DNA of 64,000 nt from assembly GCF_000721495.1 (NCBI RefSeq), contig NZ_JOHY01000007.1:62001-126000 (forward strand), written 5' to 3'. The translations under genes were made by a program, and so were the position numbers. The notes beneath the pieces were generated by a model. That model searched no databases and was not told the DNA's origin. It was given only the letters and a program-made list of their open reading frames with translations. This document shows positions 1 to 7,476 of the stretch, in pieces; positions within the stretch are counted from its first letter, which is position 1; each line of letters opens with the position of its first letter. This DNA comes from Streptomyces sp. NRRL F-5123. GTDB lineage: Bacteria > Actinomycetota > Actinomycetes > Streptomycetales > Streptomycetaceae.

Positions 1-470
1 GGTACGGGCCGGGGCGGCCTCCTCCCCGGCGGGGGCCTCGGCGACCTCGGCGGCGGGCGCTTCCTCAGCGGCCGCGGGGCTCTCGGCCGTACGGGTGGCG
101 CGGCGCCGGGTACGGGCCGGGGCGGCCTCCTCCTCGGCGGGGGCCTCGGCGGGCGTCTCCGCCGCGGGGGCCGGGCTCTCGGCCTTGCGGGTCGCACGGC
201 GCCGGGTGCGCGCGGGCGCGGCCTCCTCCTGGGCAGGAGTCTCGACCGCGGGCGCTTCCTCCGCAGCCGCGGGGCTCTCCGCCGTACGGGTGGCACGGCG
301 CCGGGTACGGGCCGGGGCGGCCTCCTCCTCGGCGGGGGCCTCGGCCGCGGGCGCTTCCTCCGCAGCCGCGGGGCTCTCCGCCTTGCGCGTCGCACGGCGC
401 CGGGTACGCGCGGGCGCGGCCTCCTCCTCGGCAGGGGCCTCGGCGGGGGCCTCCTCAGCGGCCGGGGCGG
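1..470. repeat. Coding tandem repeat, units of about 96-108 bp, in rne 5' region
   Basis: The motif cggcctcctcctcggc or a close variant recurs at about 13, 121, 217, 318 and 414. Unit lengths are multiples of three, so the repeat encodes in-frame copies of a basic RTRRRATR segment followed by an Ala/Glu-rich spacer on the minus strand. The array continues past the left edge. Confidence 0.8.
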
Positions 471-753
471 CGGCCTTGCGGGTGGCGCGGCGGCGCTTGG
501 GGGCCGCGGGCTCCTCGGCCTCAGCGGCTTCGGCCGGCGTGTCGGGGGTCTCGGGCGCGGCGGCCGCGGCCTTGCGCGTACGGCGCCGGGCCGGTGCTTC
601 GGTCTCGGCGGCCGCGGTCCCGGACGCGGTGTCGGTGCCGGCCGGCGGTCCCGCGGGGCGGGAGGCGGCACGGCGGCGGCGCGGCGGCGCCGCCTCCGCG
701 GGCGTGTCGCCGCCGGCGGCAGGTGTCTCGTTCGTCTCGTTCTGGTCGGGCAT
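1..753 (-). CDS. rne: Ribonuclease E/G, N-terminal part (truncated by window edge)
   Basis: This is the first 251 codons of a gene running off the left end. The ATG at 753 opens with MPDQNETNETPAAGG and is followed only by low-complexity Ala/Glu/Pro/Arg sequence; no S1 or catalytic domain is reached. The segment RRRATR occurs five times, each inside a unit ending about EEEAAPARTR, so this is a tandemly repeated, highly charged, disordered extension (basic patch then acidic patch). Streptomyces RNase E/G proteins carry such long disordered N-terminal regions ahead of the S1 domain, and the gene lies directly downstream of the TIGR03936 gene as in other streptomycetes. Assignment to rne therefore rests on position and on the extension, not on the enzyme domain, which is outside the window. 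Degradosome-type RNA processing is the family role. Confidence 0.75.
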   Translation of the reverse strand, partial: MPDQNETNETPAAGGDTPAEAAPPRRRRAASRPAGPPAGTDTASGTAAAETEAPARRRTRKAAAAAPETPDTPAEAAEAEEPAAPKRRRATRKAAAPAAEEAPAEAPAEEEAAPARTRRRATRKAESPAAAEEAPAAEAPAEEEAAPARTRRRATRTAESPAAAEEAPAVETPAQEEAAPARTRRRATRKAESPAPAAETPAEAPAEEEAAPARTRRRATRTAESPAAAEEAPAAEVAEAPAGEEAAPART

Positions 754-848
754 TCGGGCAGTGCTCCCGTCGCGCTCCCGGGCGCCGCGTCCAGATCGGA
801 AGGGGCATGCCGCTTGGGTCGCGGTTGCCGCCCTCCGGGGCGCGGGCG

Positions 849-892
849 CCGCACGGGAGCTTGCTGTGTCGCTCGTCGGCCGCCCGTGCGGG
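849..892 (-). promoter_or_regulatory. Hairpin in the presumed rne leader
   Basis: The 220-bp gap between the TIGR03936 stop and the rne ATG contains an inverted repeat, ccgcacggga pairing with a segment ending cccgtgcgg, about 100-140 nt upstream of the rne start. RNase E in other bacteria autoregulates through its 5' leader; that this hairpin has such a role here is only a guess. Confidence 0.3.
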
Positions 893-973
893 GGCCGACG
901 AAAGTCTCATGTGGTCAGCGGCGCCGGACCCGGGTGGCTCCCTGGTGCGTCGGCGACGCGCGTGACGACGCGG

Positions 974-1747
974 CTACGCGGTACCGGCCGGCACCGCCAC
1001 GGCGTCGCGATCGGGCGCGAGCGGGTCGGTGACCGTGCCGGTGTCCTCGGCGAGCGGCCCCTGCGCCAGCCTGGTCACCGCAGCGGGGACCGGCGGCGCG
1101 AGGTCGGCCGTCGCCTGAAGGCCGGACAGTACGTCGTCGGGCCGTACGGCAGGTGTCAGGTGCCGCACAACCAGCCGCAGTATCGCACAGGCGCGGTCCT
1201 GCGGCGTATCGGTACCCGGGAGCGGCGCGCCCGGGTCGGTGGCGGTCCCGTCGTCCTCCACGACCTCGAACCGCGTGACCGCGGCCCGGCAGTCGAAGGT
1301 GCGGATGCCGTTCTTGGTGCTGCGCTGTACTTCCACGGTGTCCGCGGCGAGGAAGGCCGCGACCGCCCGGCGGGCGTCCGCGGGCTCCACGCCGTCCAGC
1401 CGGAGCTGCCACACCGACGCCTCCAGGCGCTCGGCGAGGCCCGGCGTGCGGGCCTCGACGGCCTCGATCACGTCGAGGCCGGGCGGCAGCGACTCGTCCA
1501 GCAGGGTCCGCAGCTTCTCCGGGTCGCGGGAAGCGGCCAGGCCGATCTCCAGGTACTCCGCCTCGCTGCCGACGCCGGTAGGTGCTGCGTTGGCGTACGA
1601 CACCTTGGGGTGCGGGGTGAAGCCCGCGGAGTACGCCATCGGCACCTCGGCCCTGCGCAGGGCCCGCTCGAAGGCGCGCTGGAAGTCACGGTGGCTGGTG
1701 AACCGGAGGCGGCCCCGCTTGGTGTAACGCAACCTGATGCGCTGCAC
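974..1747 (-). CDS. TIGR03936/DUF2344 radical SAM-associated protein
   Basis: A 257-residue protein opening MQRIRLRYTKRGRLRFTSH, with the family hallmarks FTSHRDFQRAFERALRRA and GFTPHPKVSYANA. This domain accompanies TIGR03960 radical SAM proteins and in many bacteria is fused to or directly beside them. Here its partner gene (9833-11794) is about 8 kb upstream on the same strand, separated by five genes and an integrated element. The C-terminal third is acidic and low in complexity. Function is unknown; the link with rne downstream and the radical SAM enzyme upstream is conserved in actinobacteria and suggests an RNA or ribosome related role. Family identity is firm, biochemical role is not. 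Confidence 0.9.
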   Translation of the reverse strand: MQRIRLRYTKRGRLRFTSHRDFQRAFERALRRAEVPMAYSAGFTPHPKVSYANAAPTGVGSEAEYLEIGLAASRDPEKLRTLLDESLPPGLDVIEAVEARTPGLAERLEASVWQLRLDGVEPADARRAVAAFLAADTVEVQRSTKNGIRTFDCRAAVTRFEVVEDDGTATDPGAPLPGTDTPQDRACAILRLVVRHLTPAVRPDDVLSGLQATADLAPPVPAAVTRLAQGPLAEDTGTVTDPLAPDRDAVAVPAGTA

Positions 1748-1887
1748 CGTCGGCGCGGGCGGCGGGCCTTCGGGCTGTCGCTTGCCCAGTGTCGTTCAGT
1801 CCCTACGAGAAATCGGCGGACGTCGTCTGCACCAAGGTTACGCCGTGCGGCCCCACCCCGTCGCGGCGCGGCCGCACGACCGGCCGG

Positions 1888-2928
1888 TCAGCGCCGCTCG
1901 TCCTCCCACGGCAGCCGCTTCGGTTCCGCACCGCGCCGTACGGGCTCGCGCGGCTGTGCGCCGAACAGCACGTGCCGTACGGTCCTGCGGGCCTCGGCCA
2001 CCGCGTCCGCCACCGGCCGCCACACCGCCCGCCGGTACCAGCGCCCCGCCGCGCGCACCCCGCGCAGCGCCGGGGCCCCCGTCCGGCTCCACACCCACGC
2101 CACCGGCGCCACGACCAGCACCCGCGCGGCCCACAGCAGCGCCCGGCCCAGCGCGCGCGACACGAACGCGGTGCCGCGCCACGCGAAGCGCAGCGCCGTC
2201 CACAGCTCGCGCGCCAGCGGCACCACGACCCGGCGCCACAGCGTGCCGCCCGGCCGCCGCACCCCCCACGTGAACAGCCATCCCACGGCCTTCCCGAGGG
2301 CCCGCGCCACGAAGACCAGGGCGCGCCACACCAGCCCCAGCACCCAGCCGACCGCCCGCGCCACGAGCGCCACGCCCCGCCACACCAGCCCCAGCACCCA
2401 CCCGACCGCCTTCGCGACCGGCACGACCACCCGGCGCCACACGAACGTGCCGGGCCGCACCAGCAGATACGCCCCGAGGAAGCGCACCACCGCGCGCAGC
2501 GCGCGCCCGGTCGGCAGCGTCACCCGGCGCCACAGGAACCCCACCGCCGCGGCGATCCCGCGCCCCGCCGGGCACGCCACCCGGCGCCACAGGAACCCCA
2601 CGACGGCGTCGACCGCCATGGCCACCGGCACGATCCCCCACCGCCACGCCGCCACCGCGGCCGGCCGCACGACGTACCGGAAGAGCGCGACGAGCGGAAC
2701 GACGAAGAGGTACCGCCCCGCGATGTACAGCAGCGGCAGCACGACGCGGCGCCACGTCCACCGCAGCGCTTCCGCGCAGGCGCGCGCGATCGCGGCGAGG
2801 GCGTCCCACACGAGGCGTACGGGCAGCACGACGGCGAACGTCACGACGCGTACGGGTACGCGTACCGCGACCACCAGACACCCCTCGCCCGCGGGTGGCG
2901 CCGCCCCCAACTCCCCCTGGTCCCCCAT
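1888..2928 (-). CDS. Trp/Arg-rich repetitive membrane-associated protein, unknown function
   Basis: A 346-residue protein from the ATG at 2928 (MGDQGELGAAPPAGEG). I do not recognise a domain. The body consists of repeated amphipathic or hydrophobic stretches separated by the signature [FL]xWRRV[VA]xP, seen at least five times, and a near-exact 18-residue duplication containing AVGWVLGLVWR (about residues 175-212; DNA copies at 2324 and 2378). The composition is Val/Ala/Trp/Arg, strongly basic, ending in a charged tail KRLPWEDERR. It could lie on or in the membrane through many short interfacial helices. It sits downstream of the MocR gene, separated by a repeat-filled gap. Coding is supported by GC3 and absence of a better frame. 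Confidence 0.7.
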   Translation of the reverse strand: MGDQGELGAAPPAGEGCLVVAVRVPVRVVTFAVVLPVRLVWDALAAIARACAEALRWTWRRVVLPLLYIAGRYLFVVPLVALFRYVVRPAAVAAWRWGIVPVAMAVDAVVGFLWRRVACPAGRGIAAAVGFLWRRVTLPTGRALRAVVRFLGAYLLVRPGTFVWRRVVVPVAKAVGWVLGLVWRGVALVARAVGWVLGLVWRALVFVARALGKAVGWLFTWGVRRPGGTLWRRVVVPLARELWTALRFAWRGTAFVSRALGRALLWAARVLVVAPVAWVWSRTGAPALRGVRAAGRWYRRAVWRPVADAVAEARRTVRHVLFGAQPREPVRRGAEPKRLPWEDERR

Positions 2929-3362
2929 GCCCTGAACGTAACAGCCCCGCCCGGCCGGGGGTACGCCCCGGACATCCCCTCGCGACCGCGGTGGGTGTGC
3001 CGCTCCGGGGTGCCACCGGAGATGCTTTGCGCGATCTTCCGCGCGTGGGCGCTTGTCGCTCCGGGGTGCCACTTGCGGTGGCGTCCGCGACCTTCCGCCG
3101 GCGGTGGGCTGATCGCGCAGTTCTCCCGCACCCCCCTGGTGTGTCCCCCGCGCGGCACGGGCAAGCCCCTGACGGGCGCATCCCCCTGCGGGGCAGGTCT
3201 TGCGGGGGCAGGCTTTGCGGGGCGAGGGCACTCGTTTTTCAGGGGCGCGTGGGGGCACCTCCCAGGCGAAGCCCTGGGGGAGAACCGCGCGCGGAACCAC
3301 CCACCGGCGGACGGTCGCGCGGGCCACCGCGAGGCGCAGCCCGCGGCGCCGCCGCGGAAGGC
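2929..3362. repeat. Gene-free gap with imperfect tandem units and a dispersed repeat copy
   Basis: The gap holds two imperfect units of about 57 bp that both begin cgctccggggtgccac (3001 and 3058), followed by a copy of the dispersed hairpin repeat (core 3241-3290, aggggcgcgtgggggcacct and its partner ccctgggggagaaccgcgcg). No gene with acceptable codon use is visible here. The hairpin may serve as a terminator for the MocR gene that ends at 3363. Confidence 0.7.
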
Positions 3363-5006
3363 TCACGCAGTGAGGAGGCGGGCGAGGGCGGCCACGCCCG
3401 TGGTGATGTCCGGCGGGGTGCGGGCCGCGTAGCCGAGGACGAGCCCCGCAGGGCCCGGCACCTGGCGGTGCCAGGAGAGCGGGTGCACCTTCACCCCGTG
3501 CCCCAGCGCCGCGGCGGCGACCTCCGTGTCGGACACCGCCCCGTACGCCTCCAGCGTGACGGTGATGTGCAGCCCGGCGGCGGCCCCGCGGACGACCGCC
3601 CCGGGCAGCATCTCCCCGATCGCCGCGACCATCGCGTCCCTGCGCCTGCGGTGTCTGCGGCGCAGCAGCCGCAACTGCCGTTCCAGCGCCCCGGTCCGCA
3701 TGAGCCGGGCGAGGACGAGCTGCGGGAGCGTCGCGGTGCCGAGGTCGGCGAAGCGCTTGGCCTCCACGAGGGCGTCGTGGTGCCGCGCGGGCACGAGCAC
3801 CCACCCGATCCGCAGCGCGGGCGCGAGGAGCTTGGAGATGCTGCCGGTGTAGCAGACGTGGTCGGCGAGCAGCGCGCGCAGCGCGGCGACCGGCGGCCGG
3901 TCGTAGCGGTGCTCGGCGTCGTAGTCGTCCTCGACGACGAGCCCGCCGTCGCGCGCGGCCCAGTCCATGAGGGCGCGGCGGCGGCGCCCGCCGAGCACGA
4001 CGCCGGTGGGGAACTGGTGCGCGGGCGTGACCAGTACGGCGGGTGCGCCGCTCGCACGGAGCGCGTCGACGCGCAGGCCGTCCGCGTCGACGGGCACGGG
4101 CGGGGTGTGCAGCCCGGCGCGGACGAGGTGCTGGCGCACGCCGAGCGAGCCGGGGTCCTCGAAGGCGAGGGTGTCGATGCCGTCGGCGGCGAGGAGTTGG
4201 GCGAAGAGGCCGAGCGCCTGGGCGGTGCCGCCGACGATGACGACGTCGTCCGGGTCGGCGGGGATCCCGCGGTTCCTGGCCAGCCAGGCGGCGACCTCGC
4301 GGCGCAGGGCGGGGGCGCCGCGCGGGTCGCCGTACCCGAGGTCGGCGGCGGGGAGGTCGGCGAGCACGGCGCGCTCGGCGCGCAGCCACTCCCCGCGGGG
4401 AAAGGCGGCGAGGTCGGGCGCCCCCGGCGACAGGTCGACCTGCGCGGGCGCCGCCCGCAGCCTGTCGAAGACGTCGGAGCCGGGCACCCCGTCGAAGAGC
4501 CCGCCCCCGCGGCCCGCGCCGGCCCGGCCCGTACCCCCGGCGGCGCCGCCTTCGACACCCGTCACCACGGAGGCCGTACCACCAGCGTTCCCGCCAACCA
4601 CCCCGCCCCCAGCGGCCGTACGCCCCCCAACGCCGCCGACACCCCCCGCCACAGAGGCCGTACGGCCGCCGTCGCCGGCCTCCCCCACCGTCAGCGGCGT
4701 GGCCACCACCCGCGTTCCCGCGCGGCCGTCCGCGGTGGTGTGGCCGTCCTCCGCGAGGCGGCGATAGGCCTCGGTCACGACGCCGCGCGAGACGCCGAGG
4801 TCAGCAGCCAGGGTGCGGGTGGCGGGCAGGCGGCTGCCGAGGGGGAGGCGGCCGTCGGAGACCGCGCGACGCAGTTCGGCGGCGAGCCAGTCGGCCAGTC
4901 CGCCGGGTGGGGCGGCGGTGATGTCGAGCTGCAGGAAATCCGCCCCCGAAGCGCCGGCGGCAGGCGTTACGGACCGGTCAAGAGGCCGTTCTTTGGACCT
5001 GTTCAC
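3363..5006 (-). CDS. MocR-type GntR regulator with aminotransferase domain
   Basis: A 547-residue protein. Residues about 20-95 form a GntR winged helix (LRRAVSDGRLPLGSRLPATRTLAADLGVSRG in segments), and residues about 175-540 form a fold-type I PLP aminotransferase-like domain with the PLP lysine in TGSISKLLAP. The GTG at 5006 (VNRSKERPLDR) is chosen because a -10 like CACAAT lies exactly six bases upstream, suggesting a leaderless message. Residues about 103-170 are an unusually long Gly/Ala/Thr linker with repeated GGTA/GGRTA elements. MocR proteins sense PLP or amino acids and usually control the divergent neighbour, here the LysE exporter at 5109, so this gene probably regulates amino-acid export. 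Confidence 0.88.
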   Translation of the reverse strand: MNRSKERPLDRSVTPAAGASGADFLQLDITAAPPGGLADWLAAELRRAVSDGRLPLGSRLPATRTLAADLGVSRGVVTEAYRRLAEDGHTTADGRAGTRVVATPLTVGEAGDGGRTASVAGGVGGVGGRTAAGGGVVGGNAGGTASVVTGVEGGAAGGTGRAGAGRGGGLFDGVPGSDVFDRLRAAPAQVDLSPGAPDLAAFPRGEWLRAERAVLADLPAADLGYGDPRGAPALRREVAAWLARNRGIPADPDDVVIVGGTAQALGLFAQLLAADGIDTLAFEDPGSLGVRQHLVRAGLHTPPVPVDADGLRVDALRASGAPAVLVTPAHQFPTGVVLGGRRRRALMDWAARDGGLVVEDDYDAEHRYDRPPVAALRALLADHVCYTGSISKLLAPALRIGWVLVPARHHDALVEAKRFADLGTATLPQLVLARLMRTGALERQLRLLRRRHRRRRDAMVAAIGEMLPGAVVRGAAAGLHITVTLEAYGAVSDTEVAAAALGHGVKVHPLSWHRQVPGPAGLVLGYAARTPPDITTGVAALARLLTA

Positions 5007-5108
5007 GGGGCCATTGTGGCAGCAGGGTGGTGCTGCGGGCCGCGCCCCGCGCACCACACCCACCCGCAGCCAGGGCCCCCAACGGCCCCCGCCTCCCCCG
5101 GAGTCGCC

Positions 5109-5729
5109 ATGAGCACCGCCTTCCTCCTCACCGCTCTCGTCGTGTGCCTGACGCCCGGGACCGGGGTCGTCTACACGCTGTCCGCCGCGCTCGCCCGCGG
5201 GCCGCGGGGCGGGGTGGTCGCGGCGGTCGGCTGCACGCTCGGGATCGTGCCGCACGTGCTGGCGACCGTGACGGGGGTCGCCGCGCTGCTGCACACCAGC
5301 GCGCTCGCCTTCCACGCACTGACGTACGCCGGGGCGGGATGGCTGCTGGTCATGGCCTGGTCGACGCTGCGGGACAAGGACGCGCTGGTCGTGCCGCGGG
5401 AGGAGGACGGCGGGGACACCCGGCCCGCCCGGCGCGTGGTCGGTTCGGCCGTGCTGCTCAACCTCCTCAACCCCAAACTGACCCTCTTCTTCTTCGCCTT
5501 CCTGCCGCAGTTCGTGCGCGACGACGACCCGCACCCGGCCCGGCAGATGCTCGTGCTGAGCGGGGTGTTCATGCTGATGACGTTCGCGGTCTTCGCCGGG
5601 TACGGGCTGCTGGCCGCGTCGGTACGGCGGCAGGTCGTGGCCCGGCCGCGGGTGCTGGCGTGGGCCCGGCGGGTCTTCGCGGGCTCCTTCGTGGCGCTGG
5701 GCGCGCGGCTCGCGCTGGCCGTCCGCTGA
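5109..5729 (+). CDS. LysE/RhtB family amino-acid exporter
   Basis: A 206-residue, six-helix membrane protein. It shows the family's PGTGVVYTLSAALARGPRGG signature near the start, GAGWLLVMAW in the middle and the LLNPKLTLFFFAFLPQF stretch in the second half. The ATG at 5109 follows GGAG by a short spacer. LysE family proteins export amino acids or their analogues by proton antiport. The gene is transcribed away from the MocR regulator, 102 bp apart, which fits a regulator-target pair. The substrate cannot be read from the sequence. Confidence 0.9.
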   Translation: MSTAFLLTALVVCLTPGTGVVYTLSAALARGPRGGVVAAVGCTLGIVPHVLATVTGVAALLHTSALAFHALTYAGAGWLLVMAWSTLRDKDALVVPREEDGGDTRPARRVVGSAVLLNLLNPKLTLFFFAFLPQFVRDDDPHPARQMLVLSGVFMLMTFAVFAGYGLLAASVRRQVVARPRVLAWARRVFAGSFVALGARLALAVR

Positions 5730-5809
5730 CCCGGGCCCCTCGCCGATCCCCGCCCGCGGCGCCTATGGTGAGCGCGGGCAGGGACGGGGGCGGCGAGGGG
5801 GGAGACCGG

Positions 5810-6694
5810 GTGATCGGCGAACCGGAGATGGAAGGCGACGAGGGCGCCCCGGCGGCCCCCGGCGCGAGCCCCTTCGCGGACCGGCCCCGCAGCCCGTTAC
5901 CGGCCCCGCTCCCGGGCACGGACCCGGGATCGGCCCCCGGCACGGCCCCCCGCGCCGAAGTGCTCAGCGGCGCCGGCCGGCCGCCCCGGCCCGCCCGGCT
6001 GAAGCCGCTGCTCCTCCGGTTGAGGGACCGCCCGTGGGCATGGGCGGCCTGCGCGGTCGTGATGACCTCCGCGGTGTGGGCGGGAGCCCTCGCGGGCACC
6101 GGCTACGGCCGCACCTCCGCGCCGGACCTGCACGGCTACCACGTGGGCGACGGCAACCCCTGCACCTACCTGAACCTGCGGCCGCTCACCGACCACCTCG
6201 GCGCCCGGGCCTTCGGCCAGATGCCGCCGACGATCGCGCACAGCGATGCGCTGGACCACGTCGAGTGCCGGCTGACCGCCGACTCGGAGGACGACGGCGA
6301 CGGCTGGACGTCGACGTACACCGTCGCCGTGACCGTGGACCTGCACAAGAAGACCGATCCCAGCACGGAGTTCGACGCGGACGGCGAGGTCGTGGGGCAG
6401 CATCCGCACATCCCCGGGACGATGTTCCTCGTCGTGGACATCCCGGAGCGGACGACCCACCCGCGCGGCCTGGGCGACCGGGCGAACCTGGTCAGCTCGC
6501 AGTTCCGCCAGTCGCTCGGGGTACGGCACGGCGGGGCCGTCTTCACGCTCACGCTGACCGGGACGAACGAGTGGGACCCGGCCCACGGCGCGGAACCCGA
6601 CTCCGACTCCCGTCCCCCCGTCATCGACACCACCGGACAGACGAAGGACCTCGTCCCGGCGATGCGCACCCTCATGGCCGCGCTCTCCTCGTAA
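5810..6694 (+). CDS. Membrane-anchored extracytoplasmic protein (DUF3558-like), unknown function
   Basis: A 294-residue protein. The GTG at 5810 is preferred over an in-frame ATG at 5765 because GGGGGGAGA lies about five bases ahead of it. A Pro/Gly/Ala-rich cytoplasmic segment (to about residue 65) precedes one transmembrane helix (WAWAACAVVMTSAVWAGALAG) and an outer domain with two cysteines, in CTYLNLRPL and VECRLT, that could form a disulfide. The arrangement resembles actinobacterial DUF3558-type proteins, but I cannot assign it with certainty. It stands between the LysE gene and a convergent DoxX gene. Confidence 0.75.
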   Translation: MIGEPEMEGDEGAPAAPGASPFADRPRSPLPAPLPGTDPGSAPGTAPRAEVLSGAGRPPRPARLKPLLLRLRDRPWAWAACAVVMTSAVWAGALAGTGYGRTSAPDLHGYHVGDGNPCTYLNLRPLTDHLGARAFGQMPPTIAHSDALDHVECRLTADSEDDGDGWTSTYTVAVTVDLHKKTDPSTEFDADGEVVGQHPHIPGTMFLVVDIPERTTHPRGLGDRANLVSSQFRQSLGVRHGGAVFTLTLTGTNEWDPAHGAEPDSDSRPPVIDTTGQTKDLVPAMRTLMAALSS

Positions 6695-6816
6695 CGCCGT
6701 CACGGCACCGCCCGGTACGTCCGACGGCGGCAGCCTGCACGGCGCGTCCGGCGAGCGGCTGCCCACGGACCACCGCCCCCTCACCCCTGACGGGCCCGCG
6801 GTGCGCCGGTACGCGG

Positions 6817-7254
6817 TCAGCCGTGGCAGCGGCAGCGGCGCCCGCAGCCGCAGGACGTGAAGTCGTCGGCGAGCAGGCCGAGGCCCACGCCGAACATCCA
6901 GGAGTCCTTCGCCAGCGCGATGCCGTTCTGGGTCGGCCAGGGGCTCCCCGGCTCGTGCATCCCGGGAGTGCGCGCGTAGAGGCCGAGGAGCGCGCCGGAG
7001 AAGCCGGTGAGGAAGGCGCCGGCCACGGCGGCGGGCACGAAGGGCGCGAGCAGCAGCGACCCGGTGGCGATCTCGCCGCACGACAGCAGCCGCAGGAACT
7101 GCTGCGCGGTGAGCTTGCGGAACACCGGGTACGCCCCGCACGCCATCCCGTGCATCATCTCGGCGGTGGCCTCGTCGCCCTTCCACTTCTGCAGTCCCGA
7201 GTGCAGGACGAACGCCCCGGTGGCCGCCCGGGGCGGGAGCTGGCGCAGCTTCAT
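6817..7254 (-). CDS. DoxX family membrane protein
   Basis: A 145-residue, four-helix protein from the ATG at 7254 (MKLRQLPPRAATGAF). It shows the DoxX pattern ILHSG-like FVLHSGLQKW, then LLSCGEIATGSLLLAPFVPA and GALLGLYARTPGMHEP. DoxX proteins are membrane components linked to redox balance or detoxification. The last residues, SCGCGRRCRCHG, contain four cysteines, an unusual tail that could bind metal or form disulfides. Its upstream region leads into the left end of the integrative element. Confidence 0.85.
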   Translation of the reverse strand: MKLRQLPPRAATGAFVLHSGLQKWKGDEATAEMMHGMACGAYPVFRKLTAQQFLRLLSCGEIATGSLLLAPFVPAAVAGAFLTGFSGALLGLYARTPGMHEPGSPWPTQNGIALAKDSWMFGVGLGLLADDFTSCGCGRRCRCHG

Positions 7255-7350
7255 GACCGGATTCCTCCCGTCGCGGCATCCCCCTCCCCCCAGGATGCGC
7301 GCCCCGCCCCCGCCCGCCACTCGGCAGCGCAACCGCAGGTCAGCCGGGGG

Positions 7351-7401
7351 TCACGAGCCGGCCGCGTTCACCACCGTGAGCGGCAGCAGCTTCTTGCCCG
7401 T
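7351..7401 (-). pseudogene. Orphaned original 3' end of the TIGR03960 radical SAM gene
   Basis: Read on the minus strand these bases encode TGKKLLPLTVVNAAGS and a TGA stop. The intact gene at 9833-11794 has the same TGKKLLPLTV but then a different ending supplied by the element. The fragment is therefore the displaced native C-terminus, left at the distal end of the insertion. It has no start and is not expected to be translated alone. Confidence 0.85.
7379..7401. other. Left attachment site (att core copy 1)
   Basis: Twenty-three bases starting agcggcagcagcttcttg, identical to 9870-9892. Outside (left) lies the native 3' end of the host gene, inside lies the recombinase leader; the integrase ATG is 75 bp away, as usual for integrases that act on an adjacent attP. 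Confidence 0.85.
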
Positions 7402-7476
7402 TGGGCCGATCTGGATGTGGGTGTCCATCTGAAGGCACATGGACAGGTGCCTAAATCCAGGCCTACGGTTCCAGAT

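Noticed and set aside
95..2935. A long plus-strand reading frame across the rne, TIGR03936 and WRRV genes
   Set aside because: It is the antisense shadow of three minus-strand genes; its product is Arg/Ala low-complexity sequence without domains, a usual artefact at very high GC.
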